From Elysia marginata (taxonomy: Eukaryota > Mollusca > Gastropoda > Plakobranchidae), in the NCBI GenBank assembly GCA_019649035.1, contig BMAT01010805.1, positions 172,781-192,936 on the forward strand: a stretch of 20,156 bases of DNA. Reading direction: 5' to 3'. The notes beneath the pieces were generated by a model. The model did no database searches. It was not told the origin of the DNA and saw only the letters and a list, made by a program, of their open reading frames with translations. Shown one piece after another: positions 11,430 to 19,063 of the stretch. How positions within the stretch are numbered: position 1 is the first letter of the stretch; each line of letters starts with the position of its first letter. Made by a program: the position numbers and the translations under genes.

Positions 11430-11443
11430 CAAACGCAAATTGA
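11430..11443 (+). repeat. Target-site duplication, left copy
   Basis: CAAACGCAAATTGA is identical over 14 bases to 17083-17096, and the two copies bracket the LINE exactly. The AATTGA half also resembles the element's own tail repeat, so part of the match may be microhomology used during priming. The CAAACGC half cannot be explained that way. Confidence 0.82.
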
Positions 11444-11495
11444 ATTAAATTGAATTTGAATTGAATTTTTATTCAGTATTTAAGGCCATCGGCCC
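11438..11495 (-). other. LINE 3' terminus: stem-loop, AATAAA and tandem tail
   Basis: Read on the minus strand, the end consists of the palindrome GGCC-GAT-GGCC (11484-11494), AATAAA (11468-11473), and then short degenerate repeats of TTCAA/TTCAAA type to about 11438. In CR1- and L2-like elements a 3' stem-loop with a short tandem repeat is what the reverse transcriptase recognises to begin target-primed copying. I infer the same role here. The tail overlaps the start of the target-site duplication. Confidence 0.75.
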
Positions 11496-11850
11496 AAATT
11501 ACAATTGATGCACACGTATTCATAAACATGTACATATACATAATTATAATGGTTGATCACAATGATACATCAGAAAAAACATTTATTTTATATAATATAA
11601 TAATTATACACATACACATATATATATATACGTACCCACATATATATACATACACATACATACATATATATACACACATAATTATATATAAAAACGAAAT
11701 AGTGAGAGAAGTAATTTTTTTGCAAATTAGCGTGACATAAGTATAGCCATTATTTAAATTTTAAGACAATATATGCTTTTCTTTTTGAGGTTAACACCAA
11801 AGTTATATAAACATGACATAAATATGAAGTTTTCATAAAACAAAACCATC
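11496..11850 (-). other. LINE 3' UTR with embedded TA/CA/TACA microsatellite
   Basis: Untranslated sequence between the ORF2 stop (11851-11853) and the terminal stem-loop. About 11585-11695 is a mixed array of TA, CA and TACA units, probably expanded from AT-rich 3' UTR sequence after or before insertion. Plus-strand frames over this array are translations of the repeat only. Confidence 0.7.
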
Positions 11851-12525
11851 TTAGTTCCCATTTTTAGGAAATAGACAATGTTTAACATATTGAGTTACGT
11901 TTTTAAGCACTGTTTCATCACATGAGGACATCAGCTGAGATAATTTCAAATGCGATGGATTGATTATGAATCTTGCTGGTAGATATTTTTGTCTTTCTTT
12001 CTTAAATTTATTACATTGAAACAAGAAATGGTACTCATCATCTACACAATCTGAATCACATCTGGTGCATTTCACATTAGCAGCCAAAGTTATCCTGGCG
12101 AGATTATTGTTTAGTGGTAAGATTCGAGTTCTCAGCTGTGTTATTATTCTACGTTGTTGCATGGATTTTAAAGTTATGACATAACAAGGAGTAATAATTG
12201 TTGGGTTGTATTCTAAATACAGTTCGTATTTATTGCGTAACTCCTCTGTTGTCTCTTGAAAGTTAATTGCAATCAAGCGATTCTTAAACATTTGTAGAAA
12301 TACCTGGATATCGCCTATTTCCTGATTAACCCATGCGTATCCAAATCCTAACCGAAAGAGACAATTCTTTACACCTGCGGCCCAATTACTCCTTCCCCTT
12401 TCTGCATGGATACGTTGCTGCATGTAGCATTTTTTTGGATATCGACTATCATCTAGTCGTAAAAGCTTGCACCAATATTTTATCACCAAGTATTTCGTTT
12501 CAGCATTCAAGCTATAGCGACCTAC
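11851..12525 (-). pseudogene. LINE ORF2, C-terminal domain with CCHC-like zinc knuckle
   Basis: This is the continuation of ORF2 in the same frame as the reverse transcriptase, separated from it by one TAA (12526-12528). About 225 codons are open to the final stop at 11851-11853. The region opens with sequence of the type EVGRYSL...KYLVIKYWCKLL, the conserved post-RT block of many CR1/L2-like ORF2 proteins. Near its end it has C-x2-C-x9-H-x4-C (CTRC...H...C, about residues 148-166 counted from 12510), a knuckle found at the C-terminus of many LINE ORF2 proteins and thought to bind nucleic acid. There is no true start codon here; it is not a separate gene. Confidence 0.85.
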
Positions 12526-14061
12526 TTAAGGGAGGATAAAAAGATTTTCTGTGGTTTTTCCAATTCCTAGAAAAGACTTAAAGTACCTGATTTGTACAGA
12601 TTCAAGCTTTTCATATGTTTGTAATCCCCAGATTTCCGCTCCATATGTTACAAAGGGCTTTATTTTCAAATCGAAGATTTTAAAAACAGTTTTTAATTCT
12701 ACACAGTTAAGCCTATTGTACATCTGCCTCAGTTTTGATAAAATACGTAGCGCTTTGCATACTTGATTGTCTATGAATTTAGACCAGCAAAGGCGCGAGG
12801 AAACGATTATACCTAGGTAGCTATAATATGGGGTCACTGTAAGCATTTTCCCTTGAAACCACCATTTCTCTGTCTTTTTTAGATAACCACCATTTCTAAA
12901 CAACATCACTTGACTCTTTTCTATGTTAACTTTTAATTTCCACGTATCACAGTATCTCTCAAGGGCAGTAATTTTTCGTTGCATATCAACAATATTGTCA
13001 GCGAGAAGTACCAAATCATCAGCATACATTAAGGTGTGAGCGTGAACATCATTATTCAAAAGCTCAACTCCTCGCAGGGAACTGTTCATCAATTCTTTCT
13101 CGAACTCTGATATAAAAATGGAGAATAGGATGGGACTTAGGACACATCCCTGTTTTACACCACCAAGACATTGAAAGTATTCTGTTATGTACACCCCTTT
13201 TGGTAGTTCACTATCCTTATTGTCAAGGTTGAGATTGGGATCATGAAAAATCTTTACTGAGGCCATCACACTTGTGTACATAGATTTGAGCATATTTAAC
13301 ATTTTGGCATTGCAACCGTGTTCTTGCAGAACATACCATAGTCTGGATCTATTAACCCAGTCAAATGCTTTGTAAAAATCTACATAAAGGACATAAAATC
13401 TTCCATTATCTTTACATATATATTTTTGAACAAGTGATTGAAGAACATAAGCATTATCAATTGTACAATATCCTTGACGGAATCCCGCCTGGGCCTCTGG
13501 TATGATATTATTACAAACAGTCCATTTCTTTAAACGTTCATTCAACACATGCGCAAACAATTTCCCGAGAGCATTTAATAAGCTTATTCCTCTATAATTA
13601 TTTACATCGTTAATGTTGCCCTTTTTATGCAAAGATCATGGAGTTAGTCCATTCCTTCGGGTAAATTCCTGATTCATAAATAATATTAAACAATACAATC
13701 AAGTAATCTATCATCAGGGAAAATTCACACTTATACAGCTCGGGTGGAATGCCATCTGGTCCGCAGGCTTTGCCTGTCTTGATTTTACGTATTGCTCTAA
13801 CAATTTCAACTTGAGAAATGGGTTCGTCAATATCGTTCATGCAATTGTTCAATGGCATTTGGGCATCAGCATCTTCATTAAAGATCGAATTATCACTAGA
13901 ACAATTGACATTATGATTATTTGCAACATTCAAATCACATAGTGTGGTAAGACCAGCATTTTCTGAAGAACAATCATCATTAGATTCATCAATCAGATTC
14001 TGATTAGTGTTATCTTCTGTTTGATCGTGACTGTCAGTGTTAGTATCACTTTGAGGGTTTA
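12526..14061 (-). pseudogene. LINE ORF2, reverse transcriptase domain
   Basis: It copies the LINE RNA into DNA at the nicked target. In N-to-C order it shows GKACGPDGIPPELYK (finger, about 13760), NYRGISLLNALGKL, PEAQAGFRQGYCTIDN, the catalytic VDFYKAFD (Asp85 and Asp91 counted from 13632), GVKQGCVLSP, and MYADDLVLL with the YADD pair at 13015-13026. The thumb-like WKLKVNIEKSQVMLF, YSYLGIIVSS and VTYGAEIWG follow. All catalytic aspartates are present. The first part (down to 13625) is in a different frame from the endonuclease and from the rest of the RT. The change near 13630 sits between WTNSMIF and HKKGN, where a Pro-Ile-like pair is usual, so a small deletion is likely. A segment of about 24 residues before GVKQGC is longer than usual in LINE RTs. 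Confidence 0.92.
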
Positions 14062-15450
14062 AAGGTTTTTAAAATAGCTCCACCACTGACTAGGCTTTAT
14101 GTTATTGGAAGTCTTGGGTTTTGAGCAGATCAAAGCTCTTACTTGATTCCAGAATTCCTTAGAGTTAGGTTTGAGGCTGTTTTCTATTAATAAGTTGGCT
14201 TGTTGCTCGTTGTATTTTTGTTTTTTAAATCGACAAAGAGACCGAAATCTACGACGCATCCTCAGATATGTTTCTAAATATGCTGGGGAGTTAGTATTGT
14301 GGAAAATGCTTAATGCGTGGTATTTTTCTCTTTTTGCATCTATGCATTCGAGGTCGAACCAACTCTTTTGTTTTTGGGGGCTGTTGATGTTCCTTCTATT
14401 TTCCAAACTAGGACTAGGAGCGCTTTTCCTTATACAGCTATTGAGGATGTGGACCGCAGCATCAATCTCTTTGTCTGGACATTTTTTGTTGAATTCGGCA
14501 AATTCCTTACCAAGAGTAATTGTTAGATTTTGGATATAACTTTGTTTCTCTTCTGTTGACCCATAAGTTTTACATTTCAAGAGTGGAGAAAGGATACAGT
14601 CACACGCTGGTTCGGTTGCATCATTGAGATTGTATGAACCCGTATTGAAGTGTAAACATACAGGAAAATGATCCGACTCCGACCTGGGCTGCACCTCTAA
14701 TCTCACAAACAGCTTATGTAAACTTTTACTAGCTAGTACATAATCATTCACTCATCGTCCTCCATTAGCTATACATGTAATTTTACCATCCAAATCTCCA
14801 TCGGTTCTTCCATTTAGAATATATAAATTATGTACTTTACAGAATTCTGTTAAAAGTTTCCCAAAACTATTTACCTCAGTGTCTGAAGATTTTCTTTGTC
14901 GAATATCGATATCATCGAAAAGATCCTCAAATTCTTTTGAGATTTCTAAAAATTGATTTAAATTGTCATTAAACAGTGTATCATCAAGAGTGCCTGTTCG
15001 AGCCTTAAGGTCGCCTCCAATAACCCATGGTAACTCCCCTTCTTTATCACTGATACTGACGAAAGCATAATCTAAAAGTTCTGGCCCTTTCTTATTCATT
15101 CCTTCATAAACTTTTGAGAATTCATGTGCAATATATGGGAAACAGAGCATGACATCAGTTGATATATCGAATAACCCATTTTTTACAACCAAAAAAACAT
15201 ATTCCGGCATATTATGATTAATTTGTCTTACAAAGGGTGTTTAAGTTTTTCTCACAAAAACAGCAACCCCTCCACCTTTATGGTACATCCTACGAGCTAT
15301 ATATAACGTATATTCTGTGAAAGAATCATTAAGAATATTGTTCGGACAGCTACCAATTTCTGTCAAACCGTAAATATCAAATCCCTTACAAAATTCTATG
15401 AAGGAGGTGTTGGTTAGCTTACGCTTAACGCCCTGGGTATTCCAATACAT
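14059..15450 (-). pseudogene. LINE ORF2, APE-type endonuclease and linker
   Basis: The apurinic-endonuclease-like domain nicks target DNA to prime reverse transcription. The likely start is ATG at 15450, directly at MYWNTQG, the N-terminal motif with the catalytic Asn. Next come GLTEI (catalytic Glu, residue 31), IGGDLKART (the GDFN motif, about 15012), NGRTDGD...VNDYVLASKS, and SDHFP (about 14674-14660) with the catalytic Asp-His pair. In the GDFN motif the Asn is Lys here, a change expected to cripple the enzyme. One frame runs from 15450 to 14059 but is cut by TAA (15241-15243) and TGA (14752-14754). After SDHFP about 200 codons of linker lead to a frame change near 14060 before the reverse transcriptase. 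Confidence 0.9.
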
Positions 15451-15492
15451 AATTTTTGCTAACTTAGGAACATTTTTGGGCCGGCCACTGTC

Positions 15493-15804
15493 CTATTCAT
15501 TTGTTGTCGCGGCGTTTCCACGTGTAGCGCGGCTAGACTGGACCACGCCGCGGTTGCTGTGTTGTGTTGATGGGGTTCGCTCCTGGTCTCGATCCGTGAT
15601 CCGGTCTGGGGTTAGGTCCGGTGCTCGACCAGATGCTCGGTCCGGGGCTCGGTCTGGGGCACCACGAGGGACTCGGTATGTGGCTCCACGAGGGGCTCGG
15701 TCTGGGGCTCCACGAGGGGCTCGGTCTGGGGCTCCACGAGGGGCTCGGTCCGGAGTTTGATGTTGTATCTGGAGGGGGGTTCTCACGGTACCGGTGATGG
15801 GATC
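15493..15804 (-). pseudogene. LINE ORF1, C-terminal Arg/Pro-rich repeat tail
   Basis: In the same frame as ORF1, directly after its TGA (15805-15807), about 103 codons stay open: DPITGTV follows GARLC, exactly the kind of sequence expected to continue the ORF1 C-terminal domain, so the TGA is probably a recent nonsense change (TGG to TGA would fit). The tail contains APRGAPDR repeated about four times, then degenerate APDR/TPDR units, and ends NAATTNE before TAG (15493-15495). The tail is strongly Arg-, Pro- and Asp-rich. I infer a flexible, possibly RNA-binding tail, but no domain is known to me for it. Confidence 0.7.
15646..15757 (+). repeat. 24-bp tandem repeat inside LINE ORF1
   Basis: About 4.5 copies of a GC-rich 24-mer (GGCTCGGTCTGGGGCTCCAC plus GAGG on the plus strand): units at 15646, 15670, 15694 and 15718 and a partial one at 15742. 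Units at 15694 and 15718 are identical; the second unit is the most diverged. The 24-base period preserves frame, giving the octapeptide APRGAPDR on the minus strand. Confidence 0.95.
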
Positions 15805-16701
15805 TCAGCACAGCCTGGCTCCATCCACGATCAGGTGGTCGTATACCATTGTGGCCCTCTTTCCTTCATTTCGGAATTTGTTGAGGAAGGGGCCAAGTTT
15901 TCTTCGGATTTCCCTTACCCGTGGTGTATAGTCGTCAGAAATGTGTATATTTGTGTCTTTAAGTTTCTCCTTATTTTTCATTATGTTCTCTTTGTCCTTA
16001 TAGTGCGTGATGCGAACAATAATGGCTCCTGTGCCATTATTCGAGCGTAAGCGGTGAGCTCTGTCGATTTGAATGCGCGCGTCGTCGATTTCTAGGTGGT
16101 TATTGACCATTTTTCTAACTAATTTTTCGCAATCATCCCAGGTTTCCTGTTCATTATCTGGCGGTAGTCCATGGACAAGTATATTGTTTCGTCTAGAACG
16201 GGCTTCGACATCATCCATTTTGTCTTCTAGAGTTTTAAGTCTCTTTTGAAGTTCGTCATTTTCTTGTTTTAATTCAGTGTTTGCACTAACCAGATCTTTA
16301 ATTTGATCTTGCAGTAGAACATTTTGAGCTTTCATCTCTTGCACATTTGAATCAATATTAGATATTTTTGTGTCTACTGAATCAAAACGATTTCCAAGCT
16401 GTTGAATAGCCACGAGTATCTCGTTTGTGTCCATTGGTTCGGTCCGAAGTGAACGAGGGCTGTCGAACATTAATCCGCCTGTTAATGTTGACTGTTTAGA
16501 TGTAGGTCTGCTATTAGCCTTGGGTCCTGGATTTAACTCAACGTCACCGCACATTATCAAAAGAGCTGAAAGACTCACAAGGCGAAAAATCGTTTTAAAG
16601 GACTGTGTACTGACAGTCAGTGAGACTGAGGTAAACCTTATTTTCAGCTTAACTGGCGCAAAACAGCCAATAACCGCACGCCATTGTTCTATAGCGATCA
16701 T
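15805..16701 (-). CDS. LINE ORF1 protein with N-terminal 2A, coiled coil and RRM-like domain
   Basis: This is the RNA-binding, chaperone-type ORF1 protein of a LINE (298 codons here). Start ATG at 16701. Residues 1-50 form a leader with a hydrophobic stretch (about 36-50, ending LSALLIM). Residues 52-60 are GDVELNPGP, a canonical 2A motif. Residues about 92-168 are a heptad-rich coiled coil (IQQLGNRFDSV...LKTLEDKMDDVEAR), expected to trimerise or oligomerise. RRNNILVHGLP (170-180) opens an RRM-like domain to about 245 (AHRL, GAIIVRI), and 246-298 matches the C-terminal domain (ISDDYTPRVREIRRKL, MVYDHLIVDGA). The layout is that of L1-type ORF1 proteins. The TGA after GARLC truncates the family's tail (see 15493-15804). 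On translation the 2A should release a leader of about 59 residues from the ORF1 body, which would begin at Pro60. Confidence 0.9.
   Translation of the reverse strand: MIAIEQWRAVIGCFAPVKLKIRFTSVSLTVSTQSFKTIFRLVSLSALLIMCGDVELNPGPKANSRPTSKQSTLTGGLMFDSPRSLRTEPMDTNEILVAIQQLGNRFDSVDTKISNIDSNVQEMKAQNVLLQDQIKDLVSANTELKQENDELQKRLKTLEDKMDDVEARSRRNNILVHGLPPDNEQETWDDCEKLVRKMVNNHLEIDDARIQIDRAHRLRSNNGTGAIIVRITHYKDKENIMKNKEKLKDTNIHISDDYTPRVREIRRKLGPFLNKFRNEGKRATMVYDHLIVDGARLC
16522..16581 (-). other. 2A ribosome-skipping peptide with hydrophobic lead-in
   Basis: ORF1 residues 41-60: LVSLSALLIMC, then GDVELNPGP. The D-[VI]-E-x-N-P-G-P signature is complete (16522-16545). In 2A peptides the ribosome skips the Gly-Pro bond (here Gly59-Pro60), giving two products from one frame. 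2A sequences have been described at the N-terminus of ORF1 or the single ORF of several APE-type LINE clades in invertebrates, and some, with a Leu-rich lead-in like this one, also act as secretory signal peptides when skipping fails. Both roles here are inference from the match. Confidence 0.9.
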
Positions 16702-17082
16702 GTTGGTGTGAGTTGTTTGTGTTTGTTTTGAACAAGTCCAACCTGTGCAGGTTAAGATTATAGCAGGTTAGGGTATCTTTGCAACGTTACTAGTGAAACC
16801 GGTTTTCAGCACAGGGCACGGGGGCACTCGAGAGAGGGTGACGGGTGGTGGTCGTCTTATCCCCAATCACACTGATACTAAAGGTAATAGAGGTAAATAT
16901 GAAATAAAGCTCTCAGCATTGAAATATTGCACAAATCGAATTCTAGGGGATTCCACAATCTCCTTGATATAAATTTTACACAAAAAAAACTTTCTAGATC
17001 GTCAGAAAATAGGAAACCAGAGCACCACTGTAGTCCACAAGAAAAACTTGTCCGCCATGATTCAAGGGCAATCACTCTCTCC
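16702..17082 (-). other. LINE 5' UTR (probable internal promoter region)
   Basis: About 380 bases lie between the inferred 5' end of the element, next to the target-site duplication, and the ORF1 ATG. LINE 5' UTRs normally carry the internal promoter, but I recognise no specific promoter element. The first bases on the minus strand (GGGAGAGAGTGATTGCCC) are followed by an open frame of 65 codons (17075-16878) starting with GTG whose first residues, IALESWR, resemble the start of ORF1 (IAIEQWR). That similarity is discussed as a finding. Confidence 0.65.
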
Positions 17083-17096
17083 CAAACGCAAATTGA
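17083..17096 (+). repeat. Target-site duplication, right copy
   Basis: A second copy of CAAACGCAAATTGA, identical to 11430-11443. It fixes the 5' end of the LINE at 17082. The bases outside the two copies differ (T versus C on the left, A versus C on the right), so 14 bases is the full extent. Confidence 0.82.
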
Positions 17097-18755
17097 CGAT
17101 TATCATTGGGTTCCTTAACATGATTGTGTGGACATTGTCTTTGATGAATCGATATCATACTTGTAAGTGAAGTGTAAGATTTCATTGAGTCACAGTTACA
17201 AGTGTTTTGTATTCGTGTGAAAGATAAGGTACTGCTTGAAGTGTTTTCGTGCTATCCAAAAACGTTTAGAGCAAAAATTATGATCTTAAACTGGCATTTG
17301 AAGTTTGATCCGCATGTAGGAATGCACGAACATATGAAGGGAATTGATATTTCTAAAAATATTACATGTACCTATATTAAAACATGTATGGCTTCCTCCT
17401 CGCCAATTTAATCAAATGTCACCAATTTATGAAATTTTTTTAAGCGAAGACATGTTTTATACCATTCTTTTTAATGGGAATGAAGGAAAATTTATAGCTT
17501 ACTTAATTTGTAGTTCCCTACGAATTTCGTAACATTCCGTTCAATAAAAACTTACATTAAATCTAACTAATGTTGTGAATTTAAGTTTTCTTTAACCTGT
17601 AATAGAGAATATCCAGATTAAAAAAACAAATAAAAAAGTATAGCCTGTGCAAAAGCGGTATACATGCACAAAAACGCTTAATAGTAATAGAAGCTTTCGG
17701 TTTGATAGGGTTCTACAATAAATTAAGTTCTTCATCTGAGTAAACTTGCATAATAGCGATTTTAGAAAAAAATGTTTGCGAAATTTGGCAGAAAACATTT
17801 TCGATGATTGGTAAGAAACTCATTGATATTGTAAAGGGAGTTACAATGACGTATCAACGCAGCACATAGGCCTACAATTGCCATTCTTTTAAAATGAAAA
17901 GCTAAGTTGCAGCCTGTGCTATATAATTTCCCACCAGGCAAGTGAATATGATGTTTGATTTTCATGGCAGAATGATGTAATAAGACTGGCAACAGACATT
18001 TCTCCTGGGCTTGGATTTACAAGTTTTCTTCACCCTCAGACAAGAATGTAGATTAGAGGCGCCAGGAAGAAGCATCCCATCTAAGAATTCTTTGAACCTG
18101 GTAAAAGCTGGTCGACATCAGACGCTATGAAGATATCTTTCCATGAGAAGTTGACAGCTTTCTCCAATAACATTGACTTCATGTTCTATACCAACTACAT
18201 AGACTAAAACGCTGTGTTGAAGATAAATCTACTTGGGCTACATGCATTCCTTTTTGGCGGGAGCTGTGGTGCTGTATGTGTGAGGGCGGTATCTAAAATT
18301 TTTTAAATTTTGCTTTGTAAAAATAGTTAAAGAACAAAAGAAAGAAGATGCTTCTCTCTATAATTACCTTACACATAAATTCCCTATAGATATTATGGTT
18401 AGGTGTGTTATGTGTGGGGCTAGAACAAAACTTGTAGAGGCTACCTTAATACTTACGCTCCTCCTATTTCACACGAAAAAAAAAACAAAGCCTCTTAATT
18501 AGTAAAAATATTGCTGCATGATTATATCGTGTAATAATAATTAAAAGCTATAAAATGCTTCGAACAGACTACCATCAAGAATTGGCTGATACGTATCAAG
18601 CAGTTAATTTTTAAGAAGATGGGATAAACAAAGGAGCTCAAAATACTTTTTCGAGCAGCAACTGGTCTTATATTTGAGTTATGCTGTCAATTCAACAAAA
18701 TTAATGCACTCTTTCTGAGGTTAGAAAGACAGTTTCTAGAACTCTCCAAATGTAA
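17097..18755. other. AT-rich non-coding DNA
   Basis: No gene, RNA or repeat was identified. A plus-strand open stretch of about 40 codons near 18090-18210 (it reads WSTSDAMKISFHEKL) has a coding-like composition but no start, no domain and no clear splice sites. Other open frames here (17202-17411, 17592-17798, 17762-17992) look like chance. Confidence 0.45.
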
Positions 18756-18829
<74 letters not shown>

Positions 18830-18840
18830 ATAATAATAAA
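18756..18840 (+). repeat. (TAG)n microsatellite ending in (TAA)n
   Basis: About 24 near-perfect TAG units are followed by a few TAA units. Read on the minus strand it gives a poly-tyrosine translation, which is an artefact of the repeat and not a protein. Confidence 0.97.
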
Positions 18841-18947
18841 AGTAAAGTAGCATATCGAGGATGAAGAGGAGGAGAGGGCGATGTGAAGAGTTGGTATAAT
18901 TTCTTCCTGTTCCATCCTTTTTGAACACTAAACTCTCCGTTAATAAC

Positions 18948-19063
18948 CTGCAGCTTATATGTTTGTGACTCTTGTTGTATTCATAGTCTGACTCTGAAAC
19001 AACATCGATGCTATCCTTGTGAGTGCAGAAAGGACACAAAGACGCCCCCGCGCTTTTGAACTT
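18948..19063 (-). CDS. Possible internal exon with CX2C...HX2C zinc-finger-like pattern (weak)
   Basis: On the minus strand a textbook acceptor (eight T, then GCAG, AG at 19064-19065) leads straight into an open frame beginning KFKSAGASLCPFCTHKD. A possible donor, CAG followed by GTTATT, ends it at 18948 after 38 codons plus two bases. Counting from the exon start, Cys10-x2-Cys13 and His35-x2-Cys38 could make a C2HC metal site with a loop of 21 residues rich in Ser, Asp, Glu and Tyr. The composition is unlike random frames in this AT-rich DNA. The donor is only fair, and I do not recognise the family. No partner exon was identified with confidence in the window. Confidence 0.28.

Larger units (their letters stand above)
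11444..17082 (-). mobile_element. Near full-length APE-type non-LTR retrotransposon (LINE), inactive
   Basis: The minus strand carries a complete LINE plan: 5' UTR, ORF1 with 2A peptide, coiled coil and RRM-like fold, ORF2 with APE-like endonuclease, reverse transcriptase and a CCHC-like knuckle, then a 3' UTR with a stem-loop, AATAAA and a short tandem tail in place of a long poly(A). A 14-bp duplication brackets it. The lack of poly(A), the tandem 3' repeat and the endonuclease type point to the CR1/L2/Rex1 side of the LINE tree, while the ORF1 layout resembles that of L1-type ORF1 proteins. I leave the clade open. In-frame stops in the ORF1 tail and ORF2, plus two frame changes, show that the copy cannot make ORF2 protein. 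Full-length LINE copies are unusual because most are 5'-truncated. Confidence 0.93.

Noticed and set aside
14055-14075. Programmed frameshift at the A- and T-rich site between the endonuclease linker and the reverse transcriptase
   Set aside because: The local heptamers are not in the right phase for a classic slippery site, and a second opposite frame change near 13630 shows that ordinary indels are the simpler explanation.
14171-14539. Plus-strand 122-codon frame
   Set aside because: It is antisense to the LINE ORF2 linker, which has the recognisable ORF2 context.
15398-15760. Plus-strand frame with Arg/Ser/Gly/Ala repeats
   Set aside because: It is the antisense shadow of the ORF1 tail and ORF2 start.
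15533-15811. Minus-strand frame with Pro/Ser/Trp repeats (PSPSWSPR)
   Set aside because: It is another frame of the 24-bp repeat; the frame encoding APRGAPDR is continuous with ORF1 and follows its conserved domain, so it is the real one.
18701-18900. Poly-tyrosine stretch on the minus strand
   Set aside because: It comes from the TAG/TAA repeat; only the separate segment at 18948-19063 is kept as a possible exon.
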